Origin: Malus domestica
Lineage: Eukaryota > Streptophyta > Magnoliopsida > Rosales > Rosaceae
Reading direction: 5' to 3'
Length of the DNA: 64,000 bases
Assembly: GCF_042453785.1 (NCBI RefSeq)
Contig: NC_091675.1
Coordinates: forward strand, 6,832,501-6,896,500
Below are positions 34,043 to 45,372 of the stretch, one piece after another (the first letter of the stretch is position 1; every line of letters begins with the position of its first letter). The translations under genes were made by a program, and so were the position numbers. The notes below the pieces were generated by a model. The model was given only the letters and a program-made list of their open reading frames with translations, had not been told where the DNA came from and did not search any database.

Positions 34043-34694
34043 TGTTGAATTGTGGCCAAGTGGCCATCACCTTTCCTAATAAACAAACCAAAAGAAAGAA
34101 AAGAAAAAGAAAGACAAAATGATGAGGAAACATTATGATGAGGAGGCATCATGATTATGCTTTCTTCTTTTGTGGTTTTTTAATAACCATAATTATTGTT
34201 TTTGTTTCGGGTAGAAGAGAAGAAAGGGAGAGCTCATTTTTCAGGTGAGAGCAGAAGAGAGAAAAGTGAGCTGCCGAGAGCAGGGAGAGTTGCAGAGAGC
34301 CCAAACAGGAAGAAAAAGCTGCTGCTTCATTTGGTTAGTAATCATCCACCAAAGTAGTAGTTGTTGTAATAGCTTTGAGCTATATGTATAGAGAAGAAAT
34401 TATTCATTATATTTCTTCCTCTATTTGTTTCTTTGGTGTGTGAGAGCTATTGGGTGTATTGGGTTATTTGGGTTGTGAGATTGCCAACACTTTGTAAACT
34501 CCCATTTGGTTGATAGTGGATTATTGGGTGAGCTCCTACTGCTCCGAGGACGTACTCCAGTTACATTGACTGTTGAGGAACCTCGTTAAAATCTTGGTGT
34601 CTTTAATATTTTGTTCTTGCATTTTCATTTGATAAATTTCATGTGGGTTAGCTTGAGTTGGTTCCAACGGATTTGGTGCTATCCTAGCACAACA
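34043..34694 (+). repeat. 3' LTR of copia A
   Basis: Partner of 29169-29820, followed by the CCACA target duplicate. Confidence 0.93.
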
Positions 34695-35065
34695 CCACAT
34701 TCATGGATTTGGTTTCTTTCTTGGTCTTGTTAATATGGTTCATTTTGCCTTCGGGGATGATATCCGAAACACAGGATAACTGGGAGCACATCTAAAAAAC
34801 CTTGTGTTCTGGATTTCTAATTACTCAGATTGTCAGTGAAATTGTTTCACCAGTTCGTTCTCTCTCTCTCTTTCTCGAAACTTTTAATTGTTCTCGTATC
34901 TGGGGCCTTGTATCCTTGTGTAATTACCTTCCTTGCTACGCAGCTAGCGTCATTTGAGAAGGTTAAAGATGTAGATGAGTTCTTCAAAGTCCATCGTATC
35001 CCTTCGATAACTAGAACCTTGAAGCAGAGCGTTGAGCGGGTGTGTTGAGGAAAACTCAGAGTACA

Positions 35066-35491
35066 TTGAGGATCTAACTCAAAAATTTCACGGCAAATAG
35101 ACTTTACCTTGTGGAAATATTCGGCAATCGTCATGTCTCGTTGGGCCACTGATAACAACTTGTTCTCGAGAAGCTGGAGTCTTGTATTGTTCCTCTTTGA
35201 AAAGAGTGTGGCGAAGGTATCCCACGCTTCTTTTGGTGTCTTAGCCTTCCGTATGTGCTCCAACATGTCATCTTCAACTACGGTTTTTAGGGCGAACATG
35301 GCTTTCCCTGCCTTGATATTCCACTTTCACAGAGCGTCGTTGGTGTCATCTTCCGGCTGCGTAACTTCATTACCTTCAACGACATCCCAAAGATCTTGGC
35401 CTTGTAGGTAAGACTCCATACACGTCGCACATGTGTTGTAATTTTTGTTGTTCAACTTTTTTATTCCTCCAACAACTTGAAGATCTCTCAT
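35066..35491 (-). pseudogene. Copia gag (UBN2-type) fragment
   Basis: The minus strand reads MRDLQVVGGIKKLNNKNYNT, and later KAGKAMFALKTVVEDDMLEH and LLSVAQRDMTIAEYFHKVKS. This is the UBN2 gag domain common in plant copia elements. There is an in-frame stop in the DAL-KWNIKAG segment, and the piece breaks off at FELDPQ where the LTR stub begins. It is a different copia family from copies A and B. Confidence 0.85.
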
Positions 35492-35993
35492 CGTGTCAGC
35501 AGAACTTCGATAAGCCGAACAAGACTAGTCAACAATCTTGCGAAGTACTAAACTTCTCACGATTCTAAAAAGCTTCACTAGAAACGGTCCCTAATCGTAC
35601 CGCTCTGATATCAATTGTTGAGGAAAACTCATAGTACACAACTCTAACACAAGTGTTGGAGAGACAACATAAGTAAACAAATTACTTGTATTACACACAC
35701 AAAATATTACAACACTCACAAGGACACAACTTTAGAAGCAATGACACTCACTCGCTTTCTAAAGACACACTCTAGATCACTCACACTCCTACAAGACTAT
35801 TCTTACTTCTTCTTGATTGGTTATTTCTTGATTGATTGGTTGCATAGCACCACACCCATATTTATAGGCATGTTTGCCGACTTCACTAGCACTTTCTAGT
35901 GCATATTCATGCACACACTGCACTGACATACAAGCCCTTCTTAATAGCCGACTTTATTACTTGGCTAAGAATGCCCATCTAGATTATTCTTTA

Positions 35994-37005
35994 GGCCTCG
36001 TTTGGCAAGTCGGACTGTACTGACTATTTCTGTCGGATAGTATAAATAGTCACCGGATAGTACTGACTAAATTAGTCGGGCGTTTGGTGCAGTATCGGAC
36101 TATTGACCGTATTATTTATACAGTGTTTGGTATTATATCGGATAGGAAAATCAAACTTAAAATAAAATTAAAAAAAAAACAGAAATCATCTCTTTTCCCA
36201 GATCTCTCCTCCGCAACCCCCAAATCCCTCCCTCTCTCCATTCTTTTTCTTCGTCTGCTCCGCCATTTTTAGCACCACCATCGACCACTCCAGCTACAAC
36301 TTCTCCAAATCCTCCACCTCCTCCTCCGTCGCCTCCCTCAAATCCTTTAAATCCTCCATCTCTCAAAACCCCCAAATCTACGACCTCTCTGAGATCCGCT
36401 CCGCGACCTCCAACTTCGTCCCCCACCACCGTCTCTCATCCTCCTCTTGGCGCTGCTCCATCCGCTCCGAAGATGCTATCGTCTTCCAGCGCAAGTCCCG
36501 CAACCCGAAGAACCCCAGCTACACCGTCCTGTCGTCGTGGCTCTCCCGGATGCAGATCGTTACCGACCTCGCCCACGGCCTCGATTACATCCACCACTGC
36601 TCCGGCCTCGACTCTACATTCGTCCACAACCACATCAAGAGCTCCAACATCATCGTCTCCGAGTAGGACCACCTTGTGCTCGGCGCCAAAATCTGCCACT
36701 TCGGTACGGCAGAGCTGAAAATGGTAGAGTTGGTCGAGTTCGAGAAGGCGAGTGAGAAGGGGTCGAGTTCGAGAAGGCGAGAGAGAGGGTCGAGTTCGAG
36801 CGGAGAGCGAACGGAGAGGAAGGAGAGCGAGGCGGACTAAATTATACCGTGAATTTAGACGGTATAAGCAGTCGGGTAAGCGCCAGATAAAAAACGTGGG
36901 CCCGGATTATTTAATCCGGTGCCTATTTAATCCAAACAACATCAAACACCGTACACCGTATTATTAGTACTATCCGGTGCCTTATACGGTGTGCCAAACA
37001 GGGCC
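35994..37005. mobile_element. PIF/Harbinger-type element with a captured kinase fragment, copy 2
   Basis: The ends GGCCTCGTTTGGCA and TGCCAAACAGGGCC are inverted repeats. TTA flanks both sides (35991-35993 and 37006-37008). Sub-terminal regions match 23719-24777 in opposite orientation ('gactaaattagtcgggcgtttggtgcag', 'tatccggtgccttatacgg'), but the interiors differ. It is nested in the LTR of the deleted copia element. Confidence 0.88.
36250..36715 (+). pseudogene. Captured receptor-like kinase fragment (LysM-RLK-like)
   Basis: One frame stays open for about 138 codons, up to TAG at 36664: SQNPQIYDLSEIRSATSNFV, then WLSRMQIVTDLAHGLDYIHH, FVHNHIKSSNIIVSE and the stop. After the stop comes GAKICHFGTAEL. 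These are kinase subdomains around the catalytic loop, with HNHIKSSN in the place of HRDxKxxN and CHFG in the place of DFG. Such changes are seen in pseudokinase-like LysM receptor kinases, which I take as the likely parent. The lobe ends are absent, and the original start is not within the element. Confidence 0.75.
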
Positions 37006-37222
37006 TTAGTGTTTTAGATTACTCTAGAATTTGGTTTGTTAACCAACTTCTTATTCTAGAGTTATGTAGGAATTTCTGCACAAATAAACTGGGCTTAATT
37101 AAATATGGGCCTTTTGGGCTGGTGTTGATTCTTCAACAGGGTGCGGATCAATGCCAAGTGGGTTCAGAGTGTTAAGGGTGAGAAAGATCTTGCCGATGTT
37201 TTGAAGGAGTTGGCACAGGAAA

Positions 37223-39102
37223 TACTAGCTTTGATAGAAAAAATGGGTCTGGATTTTCCTCAGTTATTATGCAAGTTACATATTTTCCTAAAGAAGAATA
37301 ATGGGACATGGATAAATATAAATGCACTGTCAAATTATAAGACTATATTTTCGAGACACATAATTTTTGATCTATTTCATAGAGAGACAAAACTTATTTA
37401 TGTGGCAGGTGATGTCATGGTTGCTTTTTTAATTGTCGTATTTGCATCCTTAGATTTACTAAACTAGACAGCTAAATCGGTCAATCGATATGCTGACCTC
37501 ACTCGGAGTGCGTTGGTGTGAAAGTTGAGAATGCAAACCCTACGTGCTATAACCGAGAGAACTAAAAAATCGAATGAAACAACTGACTTGCATGTGAAGA
37601 AAGTGACATATTAGGGTTTAGGTGTCGAAGGGGATGCATGCTTAGGAAAGGGGCTGCAAGTTTTGCACATAATTAATCCCAAAAATTGGTGCGTTAGTTC
37701 AAATTACGGTTAAACTTTCCACGTCCGAAGAAATATTTAAGCAGTGTCGACAGAGGTGAAAAAAGGAGTGCCTGGAGTGAAGATGAGTATCATTTCCTTT
37801 GTCGTCGTCTTTGAGGAATTCAGGTGGGCAGGGGAGAGATCCGTCAACACAAGCAATCAAACGGTGGCTCTTCAAAACTAGAACGATCTCAGGAAGCAGA
37901 AAGGAAGACGGTCAGCAGCAGGAGGATTGGTAGAAATGGTTGACGCGGTGGGACACGCTTGCAAGGGTAAGCAGGATCGGAAAAAAAGACGGTGTGAAAG
38001 AGGCGTAGGCAGAGAAGACGACTGAAGTGAACGGCCTCGATAACTCATCAGAGGCATAAGGTGTGTATTATATAATCATGCTGTACAATGAATACATTTG
38101 ATACATGTGATATATTGAGTTGATGAGATACATCTGTACAATCGAAGACTAAAAACATCTGATACAATGAATGATGATTCTATCGTTTTATCACCTGGCA
38201 GGTGACGAAAGAATTGTTTGTCATAAGCTCGACTACAAGTACGCTGTCTCTGGAAAGTGATGACAACATGAACGATAAGGCTAGCAGTTTTCAATGTGCA
38301 TAGACATCGAAATGGAACCCAAAGCACGCTGTCTTCAGATTTCTCAAAGTTCAGCCACGAACCATTGCCATCTGCCATTTTCTTTTCGAGGACACTATTG
38401 GTCTGGTTCAAGAAATCAGGAGCTTACGATCCCTGAACCCGTCAGTTCTACCTGGTCACTTAGCATAGTGTTTCTATTCCAGGTGGTTCTTCTGTGCTCA
38501 CTACATTCAGCAACAGATGACATTCTCAGATCTGAACATTTTGGACAGCCCCAACCCGGATCACTACGTTATGAAAACCAGTGCATTATCACATAGTGCA
38601 TCATAAAACTTTGCATACAAAAGCTTGAAGCATAGCTGCCCGTAGACCACTTTTGGATGCTATTTTTCCTTGGAACATACTGAGAGAGGATCTCACAAGT
38701 TCATAAACCTGAGCGACCGCTCTGCAAATTTTCTTCAAGAACTTCTAGATGATGTGAGCCGATGGCGGACATAATTGCAAAATTGAACTTTGACTGACAT
38801 GCTCATAAGTCACAGTGCAGTCCAGCATCTTTCCAAGGAAAGCATCGGTTAGCCAGAATACATAGTGAATTTCCCTGTGTATTATATATATCATCAGAAC
38901 ATGTAAAAAAAAAAAATAAGAGCTGCAAAATGACTAGAAAACATGCCGTAGAACATTTCTTTTGACAACAAGAAGTACATAGATTGGTAGTAAGGCCATC
39001 ACTCACAGCCATCCAATGCAAGAAAGTTTTGCTTTTTCAGATCAACAGCAAGAACACACCTTGGTAAATCTATGGTTCAGGCACAACAGCTTTACCTTTA
39101 TA
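37223..39102. other. Spacer between two pseudogenes, with a BURP relic
   Basis: It holds the former 3' region of APM1, a BURP-type promoter relic around 37629-37780 ('ggggctgcaagttttgcacataattaatccc'), the BURP relic below, and about 650 bp (38450-39100) of unassigned sequence downstream of the polymerase gene. Confidence 0.5.
38207..38437 (+). pseudogene. Fourth BURP relic (C-terminal CH motif region)
   Basis: Pieces of the BURP C-terminus are readable: ERIVCHKLDYKYAVSGK, then after stops and shifts WNPKHAVFRFLKVQPRTIAI followed by CHFLFEDTIG. The second and third CH pairs are lost or degenerate. The copy lies about 30 kb from the main BURP cluster, downstream of the APM1 pseudogene. Confidence 0.75.
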
Positions 39103-39878
39103 TTAGTCGCCCTGAAAAGGTTGCAAGGAACCCCACGATCTTCCAACTTTCAGTTTGACATGCAACGGAACTGGACAACGAGTACTTAAATTAGGTACAG
39201 CAAACAAATGTCCTCAAATTATCGAGCATTAAGCAATGTTCCAGAAACTTTAGAAATATACCACGAAGCGAAATAGCATTTTCCATGCTCCTCTGTAGCA
39301 GCAAAGCAGCCTCCTTTATCACAACAGGATCAACTTCCAGTACTAATTCATCATGCACCTGGTTAGAAACAACCAACAAACATTGTTACATGAGTTGCCT
39401 TGTAAATGAAGCAAAATTATATTTAATTAACAAAGCTAACAAGATGCTAAATATTTTAGTTTCTTAATATCTTCCTCTACATTTCAAATTGCCCAAAGAA
39501 CATAAAATTATAGAATTGTAAACAGAATTTCCAAAACCAACCTGTAATAAAATTCGGCAGCGGCCCTTCAGTACGTGTAACTTTGTTGCAGGGTGAGAAG
39601 AAGAATCAGGCCTTTCAACACCTTCAACTATCACGGAATATATATATTTATCATTGCAATCTTAATTATGTCAGCAGCAGATCCCTGTAAAAGGAAGACA
39701 TCAGAGAAAAATACTACACTTCAGTGATTACCTTTAAACACCCACACTCCTCATCCCCACAGAAGGGAGGGAAAAAGTCATACCTGACTGACATATAGAA
39801 TTCACAGCTTCTCTGAGCCTTTGACTTTTCTTTACTATTCCCAAGTTCTATTTTTGACAAAAAGCGCTTTCTTCCCTT

Positions 39879-40473
39879 TGTTGAATTGTAGCCAAGTGGC
39901 CATCACCTTTCCTAATAAACAAACCAAAAGAAAAAAAAAGAGGAAAGGACAACATGATTATGTTTCCTTGTTTTGTGGCCCATTTTGTGGCTTTTTTAAA
40001 GCCATAATTATTTGGTTTTCGGGTAGAAGAAAGGAGGAGAAATATAGAGGGCTCATTTTTCTGAAGAGAGAAGTGTAGAGAGCCCAAAAGAAAGAAGAAG
40101 TTGCTGCTTCATTTGGTTAGTAATCATCCACCAAAGTAGTTGTTGTAATAGCTTTGAGCTATATGTATAGAGAAGAAATTATTCATTATATTTCTTCCTC
40201 TATTTGTTTCTTTGGTGTGTGAGAGCTATTGGGTGTATTGGGTTATTTGGGTTGTGAGATTACCAACACTTTGTAAACTCCCATTTGGTTGATAGTGGAT
40301 TCTTGGGTGAGCTCCTACTGCTCCGAGGACGTACTCCAGTTACACTGACTGTTGAGGAACATCGTTAAAATTTTGGTGTCTTTAATATTTTGTTCTTGCA
40401 TTTTCATTTGATAATTTTCTTGTGGGTTAGCTTGAGTTGATTCCAACGGGTTTGGTGCTATCCTAGCACAACA
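39879..40473 (+). repeat. 5' LTR of copia B
   Basis: 595 bp. It carries an AAAGAAAAAAAAAGAGG variant that separates the B subfamily from A. Confidence 0.92.
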
Positions 40474-40513
40474 ATTGGTATCAGAGCACTGGTTGCTCTT
40501 GGGTACTGTCTAG

Positions 40514-43500
40514 TTGCCAAAGATGTCAGACGGGCAAGATGAGAATCCTTTTGGAAGCAGCTCCGGGTTTGCAAGAACTACGGTGCAAAATGCAAAGTTC
40601 GAAGTGGAAAAGTTTGATGGCACAAACAACTTCGAGATGTGGCAATGTGAGGTCAAAGATGTGTTGGCTCAACAAGATCTACTTGCCGCTTTGGGAGAGA
40701 AGCCGGAAGCTATGTCGAAGTCGGAATGGGAAAAATTAAATTTGTGGGCTTGCTCTTCAATTCGGTTGTGCCTTGCAAAAACTCAGAAGTATTTTGTGAT
40801 GCGGGAGACATTAGCAAGTGTGTTGTGGCAAAAATTGGAAGACAAGTATATGACGAAGAGTGCAGAGAACCGGCTACACTTGAAGAAAAAGCTCTACCGC
40901 TTCCAATACAAAGAAGGTACAAAAATGATTAGACACCTTGATGCTTTTAATAAGTTGATTGCCGACTTGTTAAATTTAGATGAGGATATTAAGGATGAAG
41001 ACAAGGCCTTAATATTGTTGAATTCCTTGCCGGACTCTTATGAGCATTTTGTTACCACTATTATGCATGGTAAAGAAACTGTGAAATTTGAAGATGTGTC
41101 AAATGCCTTGATGAATTATGAAATGAGGTATAGAGACAAAAATCATGATAGTACCTCTGAAGCTTTATTTGTTAGAGGTAGATCATCGGAGAGAAGATCA
41201 TTTTCTAGCAGGAAAAAATCACAGTCTCGACCTAGAGGAAACTCTAAAGGTAGAAAACCTTTGGAAAGGGATGAATGTGCCTTTTGTCGTAATAAGGGCC
41301 ATTGGAAGAAAGATTGTCCTAAGTTGAAGACCAAAGGAAAAGAAAGTTCTGAAGCCAATGTTGCTGAGGTTGAAACAGATTTTTCTGATTTTGCTTTAAC
41401 CACTTCATCATCATTTGATTGTGCTACTAAGTGGGTGTTGGATACGGGTTGTACTCATCATATGACTCCTCACAAGGATTGGTTTTCAAGCTTGAAAGAG
41501 TTTGATGGTGGCGTTGTGTTCATGGGAGATGACAATCCTTGCACAACAAAAGGGATTGGTACAGTTCGTTTGAAGTTGCATGATGGCATGGTTAAAGAGT
41601 TGACAGGTGTTCGGTATGTACCGAATTTGAAGAAAAATCTTATTTCTTTGGGTACTTTGGAATCCAAGGGCTTCAGGTTTCATTCAGATGGACATACATT
41701 GAAAGTTACTTATGGTGCACTTGTTGTGATGAAAGCTCCTCGATGTGGCCATTTGTATTTATTGCAAGGAAGCACTGTGACAGGTGAAGCATCTGTAGTC
41801 TCAGAAAATATGGGCATATCTGATTCTGATACTACTAGACTGTGGCATATGAGATTAGGCCATGCAGGTGAGAAAGCTCTACAAGGGCTTGTGAAACAAG
41901 GTCTTCTAAAAGGTGCCACGACCTGTAAGCTTAATTTCTGCGAGCATTGTGTCTTGGGAAAGCAAACTAGAGTGAAGTTTGGTACTGATGTACATCAGAC
42001 GAAGGGCATTCTTGATTATGTGCATTCAGATGTTTGGGGTCCTACAAAGACTCCCTCTTTGAGTGGTAGACATTGGTTCGTGACCTTTGTTGATGATTAT
42101 TCAAGAAGGTCTTGGGTCTACACTATGAAGCACAAGAGTGAGGTGTTGAGCATTTTCTTGGGTTGGAAGAAAATGGTTGAGAACCAGACTGGGAGAAAGA
42201 TTAAGATTTTGAGATCGGATAATGGTGGTGAATACACATCCGACCCTTTCTTTAAAGTTTGCAAAGAAGAAGGAATTGTGAGATATTTCAGTGTTCGGGG
42301 AACTCCACAACAAAATGGAGTTGCAGAAAGATTGAATCGAACCTTGCTTGAGAAGGTTAGATGTATGTTGTCTCAGTCGGGTTTAAGCAAGTCATTTTGG
42401 GCAGAAGCAGTTAATTATGCATGTCACATCATCAACCGGTTACCCTTAGCTGCTGTTCAGGGTAAGACACCAATGGAGGTATGGACTGGAAAACCTTCTT
42501 CTGATTATAACTATATCCGTATTTTTGGTTCACCTGCTTATTTTCATGTGACTGAAAATAAACTTGATCCTAGAGCAAAAAAGGCTATCTTTCTTGGTTT
42601 TAGTAGTGGTGTAAAAGGTTACCGGTTGTGGTGCCCAGAGATGAAAAAACTTGTAATCAGTAGAGATGTGACATTTGATGAAGAAAGTATGTACAAAGTC
42701 TCTGAGAAGAATGTGAAAGATGTCCAACAGGTGGAGCTTGAGAAAGTTACCTCTGGTATTTCAAATCTTATTTCCGATGATGTCGAAGCAACTACAAGTG
42801 AAGAAGTTGGAGACCATGAGGATGTTGAAGAAGTTGAACTTGAAGATTCTATTCAAGTTGAAGAGCAAGTTTCACCTCAAGGGTCTATTGCCAAGAACAG
42901 AGGAAATAGACAAATTACCAAGCCAGCTCGGTATAGTGACTATGTTTCTTTTGCTCTTCCTATTATCACTGATGAGATTCCATCCAATTTCGAGGAAGCC
43001 ATTGAGAGTGAGGAGAAGGAGAGGTGGTGCAATGCCATGGGTGATGAGATGAATTCTCTCTTGAAGAACAAGACTTGGGAGTTAGCTAAATTGCCTAAGG
43101 GCAAGAAAGCTATCGGTTGCAAATGGGTGTATGCCAAGAAGGAAGATGCTGATGAGAAAAGCAATGTGAGATTCAAAGCAAGATTAGTTGCTAAAGGGTA
43201 TGCACAAAAGGAGGGCATTGACTACAATGAAATCTTTTCTCCGGTTGTGAAGCATTCCTCAATTCGCATTATGTTAGCTCTTGTTGCACAATATGATCTT
43301 GAGCTTGTGCAACTTGATGTGAAGACGACTTTCCTACATGGTGATTTGAATGAAGAGATCTATATGTGTCAACCGGATGGGTATATAGTGAAAGGGAAGG
43401 AAAATTTGTTTTGCAAATTGAAGAAATCACTTTATGGCTTGAAGCAATCTCCAAGGCAATGGTATTTGAGGTTTATAAATTTATGAGAGGCCAAAATTAT

Positions 43501-44588
43501 TCTAGAAGTCAATATGATCATTGTGTGTACTTCAAGAAGTTGCAAGATGGGTCTTTCATTTATTTATTGATATATGTTGATGATATGTTGATTGCCTCAA
43601 AGAATGTTGAAGAGATTGAGAAATTGAAGAAACAAATGAAGAACGAGTTCGAGATGAAGGATCTTGGTGAAGCGAAGAAGATCCTTGGCATAGAGATAAC
43701 TAGAGATAGAGCAAAGGGTTTCGTCAGTTTGAATCAAAGACAATACATTGAGAAGTTGATTCGGAAGTTTGGAGTTCATGATTCAACCAAACCGGTTAGT
43801 ACCCCTTTGGCTCCTCATTTTAAATTGAGTTCTCTACAGTGTCCTAAAACTGATAAAGAGAAGCTGCAAATGAAAAATATACCATATGCAAATTTGGTTG
43901 GTAGTTTGATGTATGCAATGGTATGCTCTAGACCGGATATTGCTCATGCAGTTGGCATGGTGAGTCGATATATGCATAATCCAGGTAAAGAGCATTGGCA
44001 AGCAGCTAAGTGGATATTGAGGTATCTCCATGGCAAGCAGCTAAGTGGATATTGAGGTATCTCCATGGTACTCGAGATGTTGGTTTATGCTTTGAGAGGG
44101 ATGACTCTGGTATTGGTCATTTTGTAGTTGGTTATGTTGATTCAGATTATGCAGGTGATCTGGATGGAAGGAAGTCTACTACAGGCTATGTGTTTACTAT
44201 GGCTAAAGGACCAGTTTGTTGGATGTCCATTTTGCAGTCGTCTGTTGCCTTGTCTACTACAGAGGCTGAATATATGGCAGTTGCTGAAGCTATAAAGGAG
44301 GCCATTTGGATACATGGGCTGATTAGAAATTTGGGGGTTGATCAGAAGCAGGTGGAGGTACATTGTGATAGTCAGAGTGCCATTTATTTGGCTAAGTATC
44401 AGGTTCATCATGCAATGACCAAGCACATAGATGTGCGTTATCACTTTGTTCGTGAAATTGTTGGTGAAGGGGAAATCATTCTCCAGAAGATTCCAACTAA
44501 AGACAACCCCGCTGATATGTTGACTAAGGTTGTTGGTGTTGCCAAGTTTGTTCATTGCTTGAACTTGGCTCACATTTTGCATATATAA
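40514..44588 (+). pseudogene. Copia B gag-pol polyprotein gene, frameshifted
   Basis: It has the same domain order as copy A and is open from MPKMSDGQDENPFG for 990 codons, through gag, zinc knuckle (CAFCRNKGHWKKDC), protease (DTGCTHH), integrase and the first part of reverse transcriptase. A one-base deletion near 43474 shifts the frame just before the YVDD part. A 35-bp tandem duplication (43998-44067) shifts it again in the RNase H connection. The original stop is at 44586-44588. Apart from these two events the frame is well kept. Unlike copy A, it has no nonsense codon at the integrase/reverse transcriptase junction. Confidence 0.93.
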
Positions 44589-44729
44589 AGAAGGCGTTGA
44601 GCAGTAGGAGTTTTGGAGCATTTGGCTCGGCATGAATTGTTCTCTTGCTAGTGTTTGGGAGTGATTTTTTGGGTCAATTGTGTTGGTTGGCTTATCATGG
44701 CGTTTTCGGAACTTGGCCAAGGTGGAGAT

Positions 44730-45353
44730 TGTTGAATTGTGGCCAAGTGACCATCACCTTTCCTAATAAACAAACCAAAAGAAAAAAAAAGAGGAAAGGA
44801 CAACATGATTATGTTTCCTTGTTTTGTGGCCCATTTTGTGGCTTTTTTAAAGCCATAATTATTTGGTTTTCGGGTAGAAGAAAGGAGGAGAAATATAGAG
44901 GGCTCATTTTTCTGAAGAGAGAAGTGAGAGCTACCGAGAGCAAGGAGAGTTGTAGAGAGCCCAAAAGAAAGAAGAAGTTGCTGCTTCATTTGGTTAGTAA
45001 TCATCCACCAAAGTAGTTGTTGTTGTAATAGCTTTGAGTTATATGTATAGAGAAGAAATTATTCATTATATTTCTTCCTCTATTTGTTTCTTTGGTGTGT
45101 GTGAGCTATTGGGTGTATTGGGTTATTTGGGTTGTGAGATTACCAACACTTTGTAAACTCCCATTTGGTTGATAGTGGATTCTTGGGTGAGCTCCTACTG
45201 CTCCGAGGACGTACTCCAGTTACACTGACTGTTGAGGAACCTCGTTAAAATTTTGGTGTCTTTAATATTTTGTTCTTGCATTTTCATTTGATAATTTTCT
45301 TGTGGGTTAGCTTGAGTTGGTTCCAACGGGTTTGGTGCTATCCTAGCACAACA
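44730..45353 (+). repeat. 3' LTR of copia B
   Basis: 624 bp, partner of 39879-40473. Confidence 0.92.
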
Positions 45354-45372
45354 CCCTTAGGGTTTTGATGAG

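Larger units (their letters stand above)
29169..34694 (+). mobile_element. Ty1/copia retrotransposon A (Tnt1-94-like)
   Basis: Two 652-bp LTRs (29169-29820 and 34043-34694) begin TGTTGAATTGTGG and end CCTAGCACAACA. A perfect 5-bp duplication CCACA flanks it (29164-29168 and 34695-34699). The primer site TGGTATCAGAGC (initiator tRNA-Met type) starts 2 bases after the 5' LTR. A purine-rich AAGGTGGAGAT precedes the 3' LTR. It lies in an intron of the APM1 pseudogene, in the same orientation. The near-identical LTRs point to a fairly recent insertion. Confidence 0.95.
35043..37138 (-). mobile_element. Deleted copia element in the last exon of the APM1 pseudogene
   Basis: It begins TGTTGAGGAAAAC and ends TTCTTCAACA, with a perfect 5-bp duplication GGGTG (35038-35042 and 37139-37143). 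It reads on the minus strand. The 5' LTR is 35616-37138 (about 508 bp once the nested Harbinger element is removed). Next to it the minus strand gives the primer site TTGATATCAGAGCGG. Then comes a gag piece, and only a stub of the other LTR at 35043 onward. Everything from mid-gag to most of the 3' LTR is gone. Confidence 0.88.
22029..37222 (+). pseudogene. APM1: Aminopeptidase M1 (APM1) pseudogene
   Basis: About 20 exon pieces match plant puromycin-sensitive-type M1 aminopeptidases: 22029-22244 (MEQFKGQPRLPKFALPKRYD), 24885-24992, 25102-25204, 25451-25640, 25722-25815, 25935-26079 (GAMENYG), 26186-26290 (zinc site HELAH-X18-E), 26367-26488, 26661-26774, 27098-27280, 27444-27730, 27826-27856, 27946-28047, 28356-28533, 28621-28735, 28833-28900, 29030-29107, 34775-34852, 34944-35042 and 37144-37222. 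The peptidase core exons are clean. Elsewhere it is dead: frameshifts in exons 2, 8 (stop near 26385) and 11, a TAG in the exon at 27098 (near 27170), most of the coding between 27856 and 27946 gone, TAA near 34793, a retroelement in the last exon, and a 2-base loss that removes the stop. APM1 trims peptides and affects auxin transport in Arabidopsis. Confidence 0.92.
39879..45353 (+). mobile_element. Ty1/copia retrotransposon B (same family as A)
   Basis: The LTRs (39879-40473 and 44730-45353) begin TGTTGAATTGT and end CCTAGCACAACA. The perfect duplication CCCTT flanks it (39874-39878 and 45354-45358). The primer site TGGTATCAGAGC follows the 5' LTR. It lies inside a coding exon of the polymerase pseudogene, antisense to it. 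The 5' LTR is 595 bp and the 3' LTR 624 bp; the difference is one block near 44928-44955 ('gagagctaccgagagcaagg') missing from the 5' LTR. Confidence 0.95.

Noticed and set aside
37141-37467. 108-codon frame beginning RINAKWVQS
   Set aside because: Only the first 27 or so codons are the APM1 terminal exon; the rest is readthrough caused by a 2-base loss before the original stop.
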